A stretch of 64,000 nucleotides of DNA from Burkholderiales bacterium C2 (GTDB taxonomy: Bacteria; Pseudomonadota; Gammaproteobacteria; Burkholderiales; Burkholderiaceae_C). The DNA is taken from NCBI GenBank assembly GCA_005503085.1, contig SCOI01000007.1, positions 186,001 to 250,000 on the forward strand, in the 5' to 3' direction. Position 1 is the stretch's first letter, and the number at the start of each line of letters is the position of its first letter. The position numbers and the translations under genes are program-made. Below are positions 46,085 through 55,781 of this stretch, piece by piece. A model generated the notes under the pieces. It made no database searches. It was not told the DNA's origin and was given only the letters and a program-made list of their open reading frames with translations.

Positions 46085-47402
46085 TCTGCAGCTCTTTCGT
46101 TTCCTGCCTCTGGCCTGCGTGCTGAGCGCGACCCTGGTCTGCTCAGTGGCCCAGGCGCAGAGCACCGGCGCCAATCTGCGGCCGGGCGACCATATCGCCG
46201 CCGTCGTCAATCAGGATGTGGTGGCGGCCAGCGAGGTGGCGATGCGCACCGAGCGCCTGCGCGAGGAAGCCCGCCGCCGCGGCGAGACGCCCGATATCGA
46301 GGCGCTGCGCAAGCAGGCGCTGGAAGCGATGATCGAGGATCGCGTCATCGTCACCCATGCCCGCGAGAGCGGCACCCGGGTCGATGAGCCCGAGCTGGAC
46401 CGGGTGGTCGCCAATGTCGCGACGCAGAACAAGCTGACGATGGAGCAGCTGCGCGAGCGCCTGCGTGCCGAGGGTCTGGACTACCGGCGCTTCCGCGAGA
46501 ACCTGCGCGACCAGATGATGACGGAGCGGGTGCGCGAGCGCGAGGTGCAGGGCCGCATCAGCATCACCGACGGCGAGATCGACAAATTCCTGGAGCAGCG
46601 CCGCCAGCAGGCTGGCGGTGCGGACCAGCTCAATATCGCGCAGATCCTGGTCGCGGTGCCCGAGGGCGCGGCCGAGGCGCTGGTGGCCGAGCGCCGTGCC
46701 AAGGCCGAGGCGGCGCTGGCCCGCGTCAAGGGCGGCGAGGACTTTGCCAAGGTGGCGCGCGAAGTCTCCGAGGACGGCAACAAGCAGCGCGGCGGCGAGA
46801 TCGGGCTGCGCCCGGCCGACCGGTTGCCGGATCTGTTCGTCGACGCGGTGCGCGATCTGCAGTCCGGTGCGGTGCGCGCCGAGCTGCTGCGCTCGGGGGC
46901 CGGTTTTCATGTGCTGAAACTGGTGCAGCGCCGCACGGCGGCCGATGCCGTCAATATGGTCACGCAGACCCGGGCCCGCCATGTGCTGCTGCGGCCTTCC
47001 GAGCAGCTGAGCGCCGAGGTGGCGGCACGCCGCCTGGCCGAGTTCAAACGTCTGATCGAGAGCGGCCAGACCACGTTCGAGAAGGTGGCGATCGACAACT
47101 CCGAGGACGGCAGCGCCGCCGGTGGTGGCGATCTGGGCTGGGTCTCGCCGGGCGGCTTCGTGCCCGAGTTCGAGGAGGCGATGAATGCGCTGCCGATCAA
47201 CGGCATCTCGGCGCCGGTGCCCTCGCGTTTCGGCGTCCACCTGATCCAGGTGCTGGAGCGTCGCGATACCGAGGTCGATCCCAAGCAGCTGCGCGAGCAG
47301 GCCCGCAATGCCTTGCGCGAACAGAAGTACGAGGACGCCTACCGCGAATGGGTCACCGAGCTGCGCGCCCGCGCCTTTGTGGAGCTGCGCGAATGGCAGT
47401 GA
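46077..47402 (+). CDS. surA: Periplasmic chaperone/peptidyl-prolyl isomerase SurA
   Basis: 441 aa. Signal peptide ending VAQAQS, SurA N-terminal helical domain ([20 protein letters not shown]), and two parvulin domains starting near [14 protein letters not shown] and [15 protein letters not shown]; a C-terminal helix completes the chaperone core. Delivers unfolded barrel proteins, including LptD, to the outer membrane, so its position between lptD and rsmA makes sense and is conserved in proteobacteria. Starts inside the end of lptD. Confidence 0.95.
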   Translation: MTDLQLFRFLPLACVLSATLVCSVAQAQSTGANLRPGDHIAAVVNQDVVAASEVAMRTERLREEARRRGETPDIEALRKQALEAMIEDRVIVTHARESGTRVDEPELDRVVANVATQNKLTMEQLRERLRAEGLDYRRFRENLRDQMMTERVREREVQGRISITDGEIDKFLEQRRQQAGGADQLNIAQILVAVPEGAAEALVAERRAKAEAALARVKGGEDFAKVAREVSEDGNKQRGGEIGLRPADRLPDLFVDAVRDLQSGAVRAELLRSGAGFHVLKLVQRRTAADAVNMVTQTRARHVLLRPSEQLSAEVAARRLAEFKRLIESGQTTFEKVAIDNSEDGSAAGGGDLGWVSPGGFVPEFEEAMNALPINGISAPVPSRFGVHLIQVLERRDTEVDPKQLREQARNALREQKYEDAYREWVTELRARAFVELREWQ

Positions 47403-47409
47403 GCATCTG

Positions 47410-48177
47410 ATGGCTCACATTGCCCGCAAGCGCTTTGGCCAGCATTTCCTGACCGATGGCGGCATCATCGATGCCATCGTTGCCGCGATCGAGCCGGCCG
47501 AGGACCAGGCCCTGGTCGAGATCGGCCCCGGCCTCGGCGCGCTGACCCTGCCGCTGCTGCAAAGCCTGCCGGCGAGCAGCCGGCCGCTGACCGTGATCGA
47601 GCTGGACCGCGACCTGGCCGCCAAGCTGCGCCGCCGCGACGATCTGGAGGTGATCGAGTCCGATGTGCTGAAGGTCGACTTCGCGGCGCTGGCCGCCGCC
47701 AAGGGCCGGCGCCTGCGCGTGGTCGGCAATCTGCCCTACAACATCTCGACGCCCATCCTGTTCCACCTGCTGGGCTTTGTGGACCAGGTGGTCGACCAGC
47801 ACTTCATGCTGCAAAAAGAGGTGGTCGACCGCATGGCCGCGACGCCGGGCAACAAGGACTTCGGCCGTCTCTCGGTGATGCTGCAGTGGCGCTATCACGT
47901 CGAGGCGGTGCTGGACGTGCCGCCCGAGGCCTTTGATCCGCCGCCACGGGTGGACTCGGCCATTGTGCGCATGCTGCCCTATGCCCAGGCGCCGGCGCTG
48001 GACCCGGTGCTGCTGGGCGAGATGGTCCAGGTCGCCTTTTCGCAGCGCCGCAAGCTGCTGCGCCACAGCCTGGGTGTCTGGCTGGCGGCGCGTGGCTTCG
48101 AGGGCGAGTTCGATCTGAAGCGCCGCGCCGAGGAGGTGCCGGTGGCCGATTACATCGCGCTGGCCCAGGCGCTCTGA
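47410..48177 (+). CDS. rsmA: 16S rRNA A1518/A1519 dimethyltransferase RsmA
   Basis: 255 aa. [19 protein letters not shown] at the N-terminus, SAM loop [15 protein letters not shown], and catalytic [18 protein letters not shown] with the NLPY motif. Dimethylates two adjacent adenosines in helix 45 of 16S rRNA (also called KsgA). ATG 47410 is 8 bp after surA; ends 6 bp before a strong terminator. In many relatives pdxA lies between surA and rsmA; it is absent here. Confidence 0.95.
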   Translation: MAHIARKRFGQHFLTDGGIIDAIVAAIEPAEDQALVEIGPGLGALTLPLLQSLPASSRPLTVIELDRDLAAKLRRRDDLEVIESDVLKVDFAALAAAKGRRLRVVGNLPYNISTPILFHLLGFVDQVVDQHFMLQKEVVDRMAATPGNKDFGRLSVMLQWRYHVEAVLDVPPEAFDPPPRVDSAIVRMLPYAQAPALDPVLLGEMVQVAFSQRRKLLRHSLGVWLAARGFEGEFDLKRRAEEVPVADYIALAQAL

Positions 48178-48183
48178 AAACAA

Positions 48184-48212
48184 AAAGGGACTCCAGCGGA
48201 GTCCCTTTGTTC
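48184..48212 (+). terminator. Rho-independent terminator of the lptD-surA-rsmA operon
   Basis: AAAGGGACTCC / GGAGTCCCTTT forms a perfect 11-bp stem with loop AGC; TTTGTTCTT follows. Confidence 0.92.
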
Positions 48213-48242
48213 TTGCGGCGAGCGCGCTGACTTCAGGCGGCG

Positions 48243-48377
48243 CTAGGCCGCATTCAGCCACATCGAGGTATCGAACGCGCTGCTCATCATCGGCATATTC
48301 ATGCCGAAGTTTGCATTTGCCGATGCCTTGCTGCTTTTTGCAGCCGGCTTCTCAGCAACCGGGGCCACCTCAGCAGC
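48243..48377 (-). pseudogene. Possible 3' remnant of a protein gene
   Basis: On the minus strand a frame of 44 codons ends at a TAG and reads AAEVAPVAEKPAAKSSKASA, then NANFGMNMPMM and SSAFDTSMWLNAA. The Ala/Lys/Pro-rich linker followed by a Met-rich tail looks like the natural C-terminus of a larger protein (tails of this kind occur in phasin-like and similar proteins), but no matching N-terminal part or good start is found: the frame runs upstream into the barstar gene in another frame. It may be what is left of a gene displaced when the RNase/barstar pair arrived. Could also be a chance frame. Confidence 0.4.
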
Positions 48378-48411
48378 CCGCTCCCATGACCCGTTTTCTT
48401 GGGAGCGGGCT
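48375..48411. repeat. 12-bp perfect inverted repeat at the barstar 3' end
   Basis: AGCCCGCTCCCA (48375-48386) and TGGGAGCGGGCT (48400-48411) pair perfectly around a 13-base loop. The right arm includes part of the barstar stop codon. No T-run follows on the minus strand, so it is a weak candidate for a terminator; it may protect the mRNA 3' end or mark a junction with the possible gene remnant. Confidence 0.6.
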
Positions 48412-48805
48412 ACTGAAAAGAATAGAAACAGCGGAACTGGACCTTGCGGTCGGCCCAGTAATCGGCCGCTTCGCGGAAGACGTCGAGCAGTTGCTCGCGG
48501 GCTTCGCGGTCGAAGCGCAGGTTGTCGGGCAGCTGCTCCAGCACCACCACAAAGCCGGGCTGGGCGCCCGACTTGTGGACCAGATCGGTCATGCAGTCAT
48601 GCAAGGCGTCCAGGTTCTTGCCGAAGTGCGCCGGGAACAGAAAGGACTGGGCGATGCCCTCCAGCACTTCCTGCTTGGACTGAGCTTCGCTCAGATTGGC
48701 ATACAGGAAATGCTGGCCGGCATCCTGGGCTGCCTGGGCCAAGTCCTCTACGCGATAGGCCCGTATGGCCTGCACGATATTGGGACGGACGGTCTGCAAA
48801 AGCAT
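48410..48805 (-). CDS. Barstar-family ribonuclease inhibitor
   Basis: 131 aa. AAQDAGQHFLYANLSEAQSK, FLFPAHFGKNLDALHDCMTD and FVVVLEQLPDNL fit the barstar fold; the FGKNLDALHDCMTDL helix contains the acidic Asp positions that block the RNase active site. Cytosolic immunity partner of the secreted RNase encoded 55 bp upstream on the same strand. AGGAGG precedes ATG 48805. Longer than Bacillus barstar (about 90 aa), with an N-terminal extension. Confidence 0.9.
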   Translation of the reverse strand: MLLQTVRPNIVQAIRAYRVEDLAQAAQDAGQHFLYANLSEAQSKQEVLEGIAQSFLFPAHFGKNLDALHDCMTDLVHKSGAQPGFVVVLEQLPDNLRFDREAREQLLDVFREAADYWADRKVQFRCFYSFQ

Positions 48806-48860
48806 GGTCGCGATCCTCCTATATAGTCACAAGAACTTTTGGCCGCCGGTCACTACGGGC

Positions 48861-49244
48861 TCAGGGCGCGATGCGCTTGAAGCTGGCGTAATGGTCGTCG
48901 GTATAAAAACAAGCATCGGGGTTGGTCGGAGGTTTACCGCCGCATACCAGCCGCCTGGCTCCGCGGTTGCGGGCGCCTGGCGTCTTGACGGTATATTCGC
49001 GGTAGTAGCCCCTGGCCTTGGATGGCAGCAGCCGCTCGCGATTGCCGAACACGCTGCCGTCCTTGTCGTAGGGGAAGGGCCCTCCGGCAAGCACGAGACG
49101 ATGTGTGTTCTGGGCTTCGCGCGGCAACGCCGCCAAGGCCACCGTGTCTTGCTGCAGGGTTACCGACGGCTTGGCATGCACTTCCGTGCCCAGCGCCGCC
49201 AGCATGGCGACGGCAAGACCGAACTTGCGCCAAGACGGCCACAT
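48861..49244 (-). CDS. Secreted barnase/RNase N1-type guanyl ribonuclease
   Basis: 127 aa. Signal peptide (FGLAVAMLAALGTEVHA, cut near residue 24) then a ~103-residue microbial RNase. LPREAQNTHRLVLAGGPFPY and DKDGSVFGNRERLLP are typical, and catalytic residues of barnase have counterparts: E83 (YYREYTV), R92 (GARNRG), R97 or R98 (ARRLV) and H118 (TDDHYASF). C101 and C112 may form a disulfide. Cleaves RNA after guanine; likely secreted as nuclease or antibacterial effector, with the following barstar as immunity. ATG 49244 with AGGT upstream; first gene of the pair. Confidence 0.92.
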   Translation of the reverse strand: MWPSWRKFGLAVAMLAALGTEVHAKPSVTLQQDTVALAALPREAQNTHRLVLAGGPFPYDKDGSVFGNRERLLPSKARGYYREYTVKTPGARNRGARRLVCGGKPPTNPDACFYTDDHYASFKRIAP

Positions 49245-49449
49245 CGGTGACCTATCGAGCAAAAACACGGGTTTACCCTGAATATCGAAAGCAAGATGGT
49301 ACCGAATGAGGCCGAAAACCTCAAGCCGCCACACCCTTGTTGCGGGGCTATTGCTGCTTAGTTAGTGTGCGCACGCATTCGTGGATATATAGGCTGTGAC
49401 AGCACTCTCGAAGTTGAAACTGCTATGGTGAGCTCTTACAAACTTTTGT

Positions 49450-49520
49450 AAAACGAGGCCTGTCACGGCCTCGTCACGCACCCGGATGGGGCGTAAAAAC
49501 GCCCCGCAAGCGGGGCGTTT
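49450..49520 (-). terminator. Two tandem terminators after maeB
   Basis: Read on the minus strand, the first hairpin is AAACGCCCCG / CGGGGCGTTT (49497-49520 side, loop of four) followed by TTT; the second is CGAGGCC / GGCCTCG (49454-49473) followed by TTTT. Both lie just past the maeB stop and would insulate the barnase pair from maeB transcription. The spacer to 49245 otherwise shows no gene. Confidence 0.8.
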
Positions 49521-49539
49521 CGAGGGGCCGGGTGCGTTT

Positions 49540-51834
49540 TCAGCGCGCGGCGTTGGCGTCGGCCACGGTCAGCGCCGTCATATTGACGATGCGACGCACG
49601 GTCGCCGAGGGCGTCAGCACATGCACCGGTTTGGCCGCGCCCAGCAGCACTGGGCCGATCGCGATGCCACCGCCGGCGGCGGTCTTCAGTAGGTTGTAGC
49701 TGATGTTGGCGGCGTCGATATTGGGCAGCACCAGCAGATTGGCCTCGCCGCTCAGCGTGCTGTTGGGCATCAGCTGGGCACGGTAATTGGCGTCCAGCGC
49801 GGTGTCGCCATGCATCTCGCCATCGACCTCCAGCCAGGGCGCCTGGGTCTGGATCAGGCCCAGGGCCTCGCGCATCTTCAGTGCCGAGGGGCAGTTGCTG
49901 GAGCCGAAATTGCTGTGCGAGAGCAGGGCGGCCTTGGGCCGGATGCCGAAGCGCATCAGCTCCTCGGCTGCCATCACAGTGATCTCGGCCAGCTGCTCGG
50001 CGCTCGGGTCGTAGTTGACATGGGTGTCGACCAGGAAGACCTGGCGGCCCGGCAGCATCAGGCCGTTCATGCAGGCATAGGTCTTGACCCCGGGGCGCTT
50101 GCCGATCACCTGGTCGATGTACTGCAGGTGCATCGCGGTGTTGCTCCAGGTGCCGCACAGCATGCCGTCGACCTCGCCCTTGTGCAGCATCATGCAGCCG
50201 ATCAGGGTCAGTCGGCGGCGCATCTCGATCTTGGCGAGCTGCTGGGTCACGCCCTTGCGCTCGGTCAGGCGGTGGTAGGTCTGCCAGTAGTCGCGGTAGC
50301 GCTCGTCGTGCTCGACGTTCACCGTGTCGTAGTCGCGGCCTTCCTGCAGGCGCAGGCCGAAGCGCTCGCAGCGCTGGGCGATGATCTCCGGGCGGCCGAT
50401 CAGCGTGGGCCGGGCCAGGCCCTCGTCGACCACCACCTGGACCGCGCGCAGCACGCGCTCCTCTTCGCCCTCGGCATAGGCGACGCGCTTGTTGGCGGCG
50501 CGCTTGGCGACGTTGAAGATCGGCTTCATCGTCGTGCCCGAGGCGTAGACAAAGCTCTGCAGCTTCTCGCGGTAGGCGTCCATATCGGTGATCGGCCGCG
50601 CCGCCACGCCCGAGGCCTGCGCCGCCAGCGCCACCGCCGGCGCGATCTTCATCATCAGGCGCGGGTCGAAGGGCTTGGGGATCAGGTACTCGGGGCCGAA
50701 GCTCAGGTTCGCGCCGGCATAGGCCGCCGCCACCACCTCGCTCTGCTCGGCCTGGGCCAGCTCGGCGATCGCGTAGACCGCCGCGATCTCCATCTCGTCA
50801 TTGATGGTCGTGGCGCCGCAGTCCAGCGCGCCGCGGAAGATATAAGGGAAGCACAGGACGTTGTTGACCTGGTTCGGATAGTCGGTGCGGCCGGTGGCCA
50901 TCACTGCATCGCTGCGCACCGCGGCCACCGCCTCGGGCAGGATCTCGGGCGTCGGGTTGGCCAGCGCGAAGATCAGCGGCCGCTCGGCCATCTTGGCCAC
51001 CATCTCAGGCTTGAGCACGCCGCCGGCCGACAGGCCCAGGAACACATCCGCGCCCTCGATCACCTGGCCCAGGCTGCGCAACTCGGTCTTCTGCGCAAAC
51101 ACGGCCTTGTCCGGGTCCATCAGCTCGGTGCGGCCTTCGTAGACGACGCCGGCCAGGTCGGTCACCCAGATGTTCTCGCGCGGCAGGCCCAGCTTCATCA
51201 GCAGGCCCAGGCAGGCCAGCGCGGCCGCACCGGCGCCCGAGGTCACCAGCTTGACGCTCTTGATGTCCTTGCCCAGCACCTTCAGGCCATTCAGGAAGGC
51301 AGCGCCGACGACGATGGCCGTGCCGTGCTGGTCATCATGGAAGACCGGGATCTTCATGCGCTCGCGCAGCTTGCGCTCGACATAGAAGCAGTCGGGCGCC
51401 TTGATGTCTTCCAGGTTGATGCCGCCAAAGGTCGGCTCTAGCGCGGCGATCACGTCGACCAGCTTGTCGAGATCGTTCTCCTGGATCTCCAGGTCGAACA
51501 CATCGATGCCGGCGAACTTCTTGAACAGCACGCCCTTCCCTTCCATCACCGGCTTGGAGGCCAGCGGGCCGATATTGCCCAGGCCCAGCACGGCGGTGCC
51601 GTTGGTGACGACGGCGACCAGGTTGCCGCGCGAGGTGTAGCGGAAGGCGTTGGCCGGGTCGGCGACGATCTCCTCGCAGGCGAAGGCCACGCCCGGCGAG
51701 TAGGCCAGCGCCAGATCGCGCTGGTTGACCAGCTGCTTGGTGGCCGCGATGGCGATCTTGCCGGGCGTCGGAAACTCGTGGTACTCCAGTGCGGCTTGAC
51801 GGAGCTGGGCGCTTTTTTGTTCGGACGTTGACAT
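49540..51834 (-). CDS. maeB: NADP-dependent malic enzyme with phosphotransacetylase-like domain MaeB
   Basis: 764 aa. N-terminal malic enzyme (residues 1-430): [39 protein letters not shown] and the NADP loop [14 protein letters not shown]-terminal half (440-764) is a phosphotransacetylase-like domain ([34 protein letters not shown]), typically regulatory. Decarboxylates malate to pyruvate with NADPH. ATG 51834 chosen over a TTG two codons upstream. Divergent from a sensor kinase gene. Confidence 0.95.
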   Translation of the reverse strand: MSTSEQKSAQLRQAALEYHEFPTPGKIAIAATKQLVNQRDLALAYSPGVAFACEEIVADPANAFRYTSRGNLVAVVTNGTAVLGLGNIGPLASKPVMEGKGVLFKKFAGIDVFDLEIQENDLDKLVDVIAALEPTFGGINLEDIKAPDCFYVERKLRERMKIPVFHDDQHGTAIVVGAAFLNGLKVLGKDIKSVKLVTSGAGAAALACLGLLMKLGLPRENIWVTDLAGVVYEGRTELMDPDKAVFAQKTELRSLGQVIEGADVFLGLSAGGVLKPEMVAKMAERPLIFALANPTPEILPEAVAAVRSDAVMATGRTDYPNQVNNVLCFPYIFRGALDCGATTINDEMEIAAVYAIAELAQAEQSEVVAAAYAGANLSFGPEYLIPKPFDPRLMMKIAPAVALAAQASGVAARPITDMDAYREKLQSFVYASGTTMKPIFNVAKRAANKRVAYAEGEEERVLRAVQVVVDEGLARPTLIGRPEIIAQRCERFGLRLQEGRDYDTVNVEHDERYRDYWQTYHRLTERKGVTQQLAKIEMRRRLTLIGCMMLHKGEVDGMLCGTWSNTAMHLQYIDQVIGKRPGVKTYACMNGLMLPGRQVFLVDTHVNYDPSAEQLAEITVMAAEELMRFGIRPKAALLSHSNFGSSNCPSALKMREALGLIQTQAPWLEVDGEMHGDTALDANYRAQLMPNSTLSGEANLLVLPNIDAANISYNLLKTAAGGGIAIGPVLLGAAKPVHVLTPSATVRRIVNMTALTVADANAAR

Positions 51835-51992
51835 AGGCAATTCGAGGCGTTTGGGCTGGCGTGCCCCATGGCTGAGCCATGAGTGGCCGGCGATTGTAGG
51901 GATCAGGCCCGAGTGTGGACCGAGATCGGCGCGAATTGATACGCGAAACTGCGCATCTGATTCACCGCCGCAGACAGGATACTGCGGCCTGC

Positions 51993-54101
51993 ATGGACAC
52001 GACCGAGCGCTCCGCCTCCCCCTCGCCCGCGCTGCCGCTGTGGCGGCGCTGGCGCCGCGCGCTGCTGTGGGGCGCGCTGGTGTCCCTGCTGCTGATCGCC
52101 CAGACCCTGCTGGTGGCGCTGACCCTGAGCTACGAGGCCTCGCGGGCCCAGGAGCAGGCCGACCAGGCGGCCGCCGAGGTGGCCGCGCGCGCCAAGCAGA
52201 TGGCCGGGCGCGAGCTGCAGGGCCTGCAGGCCCTGCTCTGGCAAAGCCTCAATGACAGCCGCTGGCGCGACGATGCCGGCGAGATGCTGCGCCGCACCCG
52301 GCCGCTGCTGCGGCTGGAGCACCGCGACGTGCGGCGCGAGGTGGTCGAGGCGGTCGACTCGCCCTATGCCGCGCCGCTGTTCACGCAGATCCGGCGCGAG
52401 CAGCTGCAGCTGGAGACCGAGCTGGCCTGCTCGGCCGCCGTGCGCCATGGCTCCCAGCTCTACTCGCGCAGCTACTTCGTGCCGCTGCCCGGCGGCGAGG
52501 GGCTGGAGGTGGTCGATCTGTGCCTGCCGCAGCTGCGTGCCGGCGAGGTGACGGCCTTTCTGGTCGCCACCGTGGGGCTGCGCCAGCTGCTGGAGGAGGC
52601 GGTCACGCCGGAGCTGGCGCGGGTGCATGAGATGTCTTTTGTCGAGGGCGATGGCACCCGGCTGGCGCGCACCGGGTTGACACGCGGCGCCGGTGTCTAT
52701 CTCGCCGAGCGCGTCGTCGACCTGCCGGGCCTGACCCTGCAGCTGCGCGTCGACAGCGCCGCCGGCGAGCCGCAGCTGATCCCCAATCTGGCCACCGCGC
52801 TGGTGATGGGGCTGTCGCTGGCGCTGTTCGCCGTCGTGCTGCTGCTGGCCCGTGACGGGCGCCGGCGTGCGCTGGCCGAGGCGGCGCTGGCCGAGTCGCT
52901 GAGCTTTCGCCAGGCGATGGAGAACTCGCTGATCACCGGCCTGCGCGCCCGCGACATCAACGGCAATATCACCTACGTCAACCCGGCCTTCTGCGCCATC
53001 GTCGGCTTCGAGGCCGCCGAGCTGCTGGGCCAGGCCACGCCGCCCTACTGGCCGCCGGAATTCATCGAAGTCTACCGCGACCGCCACCGCGACCGCAGCG
53101 CCCGCTGGGAGGCCGGCCAGGAGCAGCGCCAGGGTTTCGAGACCGTCTTCATGCGCCGCAACGGCGAGCGCTTCCCGGTGCTGATCTTCGAGGCGCCGCT
53201 GAAGAACGCGGTCGGCAAGCAGACCGGCTGGATGAGCGCGGTGCTCGATGTCTCGGCCCAGCGCCGCATCGAGGAGCTGTCGCGCCAGCAGCAGGAGCGC
53301 CTGCAGGCCACCGCCCGGCTGGCCACCGTCGGCGAGATGGCCTCGCTGCTGAGCCATGAGCTGAACCAGCCGCTGGCCGCGATCGCCAGCTACGCCACCG
53401 CCTCGCTGAACCTCTTGACCCGCGAGGCCGACGATCCGCAGACCCCGGCGATGGTGCGCCAGGCCGTGACCCGCATTGCCGAGCAGGCCGAGCGCGCCGG
53501 CCGCGTGATCAAGAGCGTGCACGACTTCGTGCGCCGGCGCGAGCAGGCCCGCGAGCCGATCGCGGTGGACCAGTTGATCGATGCGGTGCTGCCGCTGGTG
53601 CGTCTGCAGGCCCGCAAGAGCGGCACCCGCATCGATATCGATCTGCCCACGCCCGCGCCGCGCGTGCGCTGCGACCGCACCATGGTCGAGCAGGTGCTGC
53701 TGAACCTGACCCGCAATGGCATCCAGGCGATGGACGGCGCCACGCCGCTGGCCGAGCGGGTGCTGACCCTGAGGGTCACGCAGACCCAGCCGCGCTGGGT
53801 CACCTTCTCCATCATCGACCGCGGGCCCGGCATCGACCCCGGCGTGGCGCAGCAGCTGTTCACCCCCTTCTTCACGACCCGCAGCGAGGGCATGGGCCTG
53901 GGCCTGAGCCTGTGCCGCACCGTGGTCGAGCAACATGGCGGCGCGATGGATTACGAGAGCCACACGGTGGCCTCCGCGACGCGGCCCAGCGGCACCGAGT
54001 TCCGCTTCACCTTGCCGGCCGATACCATGGCGTCCGAGGAGAGGACGAAACTCGATGCAACAGACGCCCACCAAGCTGCCGATGGTCTACCTGGTCGATG
54101 A
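51993..54101 (+). CDS. PAS sensor histidine kinase (FixL/DctB-like)
   Basis: 702 aa. Two membrane helices (about residues 25-47 and 260-280) bracket a ~210-residue periplasmic sensing region; PAS follows (about 300-415; RDINGNITYVNPAFCAIVGF), then HisKA with H455 in LLSHELNQPLAAIA and an ATPase domain (NLTRNGIQAM, DRGPGIDPG, SEGMGLGLSLCRTVVEQHGG). The HELNQPLAAI box is that of FixL/DctB/TodS-type kinases that pair with FixJ-type regulators, as encoded here next. The signal is unknown; position next to maeB suggests an organic acid. ATG 51993. Confidence 0.9.
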   Translation: MDTTERSASPSPALPLWRRWRRALLWGALVSLLLIAQTLLVALTLSYEASRAQEQADQAAAEVAARAKQMAGRELQGLQALLWQSLNDSRWRDDAGEMLRRTRPLLRLEHRDVRREVVEAVDSPYAAPLFTQIRREQLQLETELACSAAVRHGSQLYSRSYFVPLPGGEGLEVVDLCLPQLRAGEVTAFLVATVGLRQLLEEAVTPELARVHEMSFVEGDGTRLARTGLTRGAGVYLAERVVDLPGLTLQLRVDSAAGEPQLIPNLATALVMGLSLALFAVVLLLARDGRRRALAEAALAESLSFRQAMENSLITGLRARDINGNITYVNPAFCAIVGFEAAELLGQATPPYWPPEFIEVYRDRHRDRSARWEAGQEQRQGFETVFMRRNGERFPVLIFEAPLKNAVGKQTGWMSAVLDVSAQRRIEELSRQQQERLQATARLATVGEMASLLSHELNQPLAAIASYATASLNLLTREADDPQTPAMVRQAVTRIAEQAERAGRVIKSVHDFVRRREQAREPIAVDQLIDAVLPLVRLQARKSGTRIDIDLPTPAPRVRCDRTMVEQVLLNLTRNGIQAMDGATPLAERVLTLRVTQTQPRWVTFSIIDRGPGIDPGVAQQLFTPFFTTRSEGMGLGLSLCRTVVEQHGGAMDYESHTVASATRPSGTEFRFTLPADTMASEERTKLDATDAHQAADGLPGR

Positions 54102-54702
54102 CGAAGAGGTGGTGCGCGACGCACTGGCCTGGCTGCTGCGCTCGCGCCGCCTGCTCTCCGAGGGCTTCGGCAGCGCCGAGGCCTTCGAGGCCATGCTGGA
54201 CGCCCGGCCCGGCCACGGCGCCGGCTGGCCCGACGCGCCGTCCTGCCTGCTGCTCGATGTGCGCATGCCCGGCACCAGCGGCCTGGCCCTGTTCGAGCGC
54301 CTGATCGAGCGCGGCATGGCCGCCGCGCTGCCGGTGATCTTCCTGACCGGCCATGGCGATGTGCCGACCGCGGTGGCCGCGGTCAAGCGCGGCGCCTTCG
54401 ACTTCGTCGAGAAGCCCTTCTCCGACAACGCCCTGGTCGACCGCGTCGAGGAGGCGCTGGCCGCCAGCGCCGCCGCGATTGCGGCCCGCCAGAGCCAGGG
54501 CCAGCTGGCCCTGCGCATGGCCGAGCTGACCGAGCGGGAGCGCGAGGTGATGGCTCTGGTCGTCCAGGGCCTGCCCAACAAGCTGATCGCCGATCAGCTC
54601 TTCATCAGCGTGCGCACGGTCGAGGTGCACCGCGCCCGGGTGTTCGAGAAGATGAACGTCAAGTCGGCGGTCGAGCTGTCGAACCTGCTGCGCGACGGCT
54701 GA
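54055..54702 (+). CDS. FixJ/NarL-type response regulator
   Basis: 215 aa. Receiver (residues 10-130; D15/D16, phosphoacceptor D68 in LLLDVRMPGTSG, Lys in FVEKPFSD) and a LuxR-type helix-turn-helix (TEREREVMALVVQGLPNKLI, then ADQLFISVRTVEVHRARVFE). The start at ATG 54055 lies 47 bp inside the kinase gene, so translation is probably coupled. Expected to be activated by the upstream kinase. The 3' end overlaps the convergent Kelch gene by 44 bp. Confidence 0.92.
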   Translation: MQQTPTKLPMVYLVDDEEVVRDALAWLLRSRRLLSEGFGSAEAFEAMLDARPGHGAGWPDAPSCLLLDVRMPGTSGLALFERLIERGMAAALPVIFLTGHGDVPTAVAAVKRGAFDFVEKPFSDNALVDRVEEALAASAAAIAARQSQGQLALRMAELTEREREVMALVVQGLPNKLIADQLFISVRTVEVHRARVFEKMNVKSAVELSNLLRDG

Positions 54703-55687
54703 GCCGGTCCAGCCGGGCGCTGGTCTGGTCCAGCCCGGGCCGGCGCGCGCCGCCCAGCGCATAGAGGCTGCCGTCCAGGCTGACGACGCCCAGTCCATGG
54801 CGCGGCTCGGGCATGGTCGTCGCGACGCGCCAGCTGCCTAGCCCGGGGTCCAGGCATTGCACCTCGGCCAGCACGCCGCCGCCGTGCTCGGCGAACTCGC
54901 CGCCCAAAGCGCAGAGCCAGCCGCCCAGCTGACCCAAGCCATGGGCGGCCTGAGCGAAGGCCAGCGGCGCCTGGGCCTGCCAGCGGCCCGTGGCCGGGTC
55001 CAGGCGCTGCACGCTGCGCAGATTGGCGCCGTTGTAGCGCCGCCCGCCGACCAGATAGGGGCTGCCCTGAAAGACCGCAGCGGCGGCGCTGCTCTTGCGC
55101 TCCGGGCCGGCGGCCAGCCGGCGCCAGCTGCCGCCTGCCGGGTCGAAGACCCAGTGCGCGTCGGCATCCTCGTGGTCGCCCCACTGCGCGTTGGCCTGGC
55201 CGCGCGGGCTGCGGCCGCTGGCCAGATGCAGCTCCCCGCCCAGCACAAAGGCGCCGGTCTCGGTCAGCGCCTCGGGCAACTCGGCCAGCCGCTGCCACTG
55301 CGTGGCGCCGTCCTTCAGCGCCAGCAGATCGCGGCTGGCGCACCAATCACCCCCGGCGCAGCGCACAAAGCCGCCGATCAGATAGAGCGTGTCGCCCTGG
55401 CTCAGCAGCTGGGCATGGTGGCGGCCCTCGGGCAATGGCGGCCCCAGCGACCAGCGGTCCTCGCGCGGCTCGTAGATCTGCAGCGCCTTGCTGAGATGGC
55501 CGTTCGCCGCCGGCAGCTCGCTGCTGAGCCCGCCGGCCACGACGATGCGGCCCCGGTGCAGCGCCGGATAGATTTCCTGCACGCCGATGGGCATAGGCGC
55601 CAGGGTCTGCCACTGCAGCCCGTCATCGGCCTGCGCCGCCCCCAGCCAGGCCGCGCACAGCCCTGTTCCCACCCTTAGCCAGCTCAT
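54659..55687 (-). CDS. Secreted Kelch-repeat protein
   Basis: 342 aa with a short signal peptide (GTGLCAAWLGAAQA). At least five Kelch blades are visible by the GG pair and following W: RIVVAGGLSSEL, TLYLIGGFVR, ELHLASGRSP, SPYLVGGRRYNG, WLCALGGEF, SLYALGGARR. A six-blade propeller binding a protein or glycan is likely; no enzyme motif. Function unknown. Overlaps the FixJ-type gene at the 3' end. Confidence 0.82.
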   Translation of the reverse strand: MSWLRVGTGLCAAWLGAAQADDGLQWQTLAPMPIGVQEIYPALHRGRIVVAGGLSSELPAANGHLSKALQIYEPREDRWSLGPPLPEGRHHAQLLSQGDTLYLIGGFVRCAGGDWCASRDLLALKDGATQWQRLAELPEALTETGAFVLGGELHLASGRSPRGQANAQWGDHEDADAHWVFDPAGGSWRRLAAGPERKSSAAAAVFQGSPYLVGGRRYNGANLRSVQRLDPATGRWQAQAPLAFAQAAHGLGQLGGWLCALGGEFAEHGGGVLAEVQCLDPGLGSWRVATTMPEPRHGLGVVSLDGSLYALGGARRPGLDQTSARLDRLSRRAAGSTARPPT

Positions 55688-55781
55688 CCCCCGCCTCCCG
55701 GTTGCCGTTTCATGGACCCGTTCGACCGACAGACCGATCGATGGGCGGCGAGAGCTTAGCGGCAGCTTTCTTCAGGGCGGA

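Noticed and set aside
48301-48891. + strand frames opposite barstar
   Set aside because: Shadow translations of the barstar gene; barstar has the ribosome binding site and family match.
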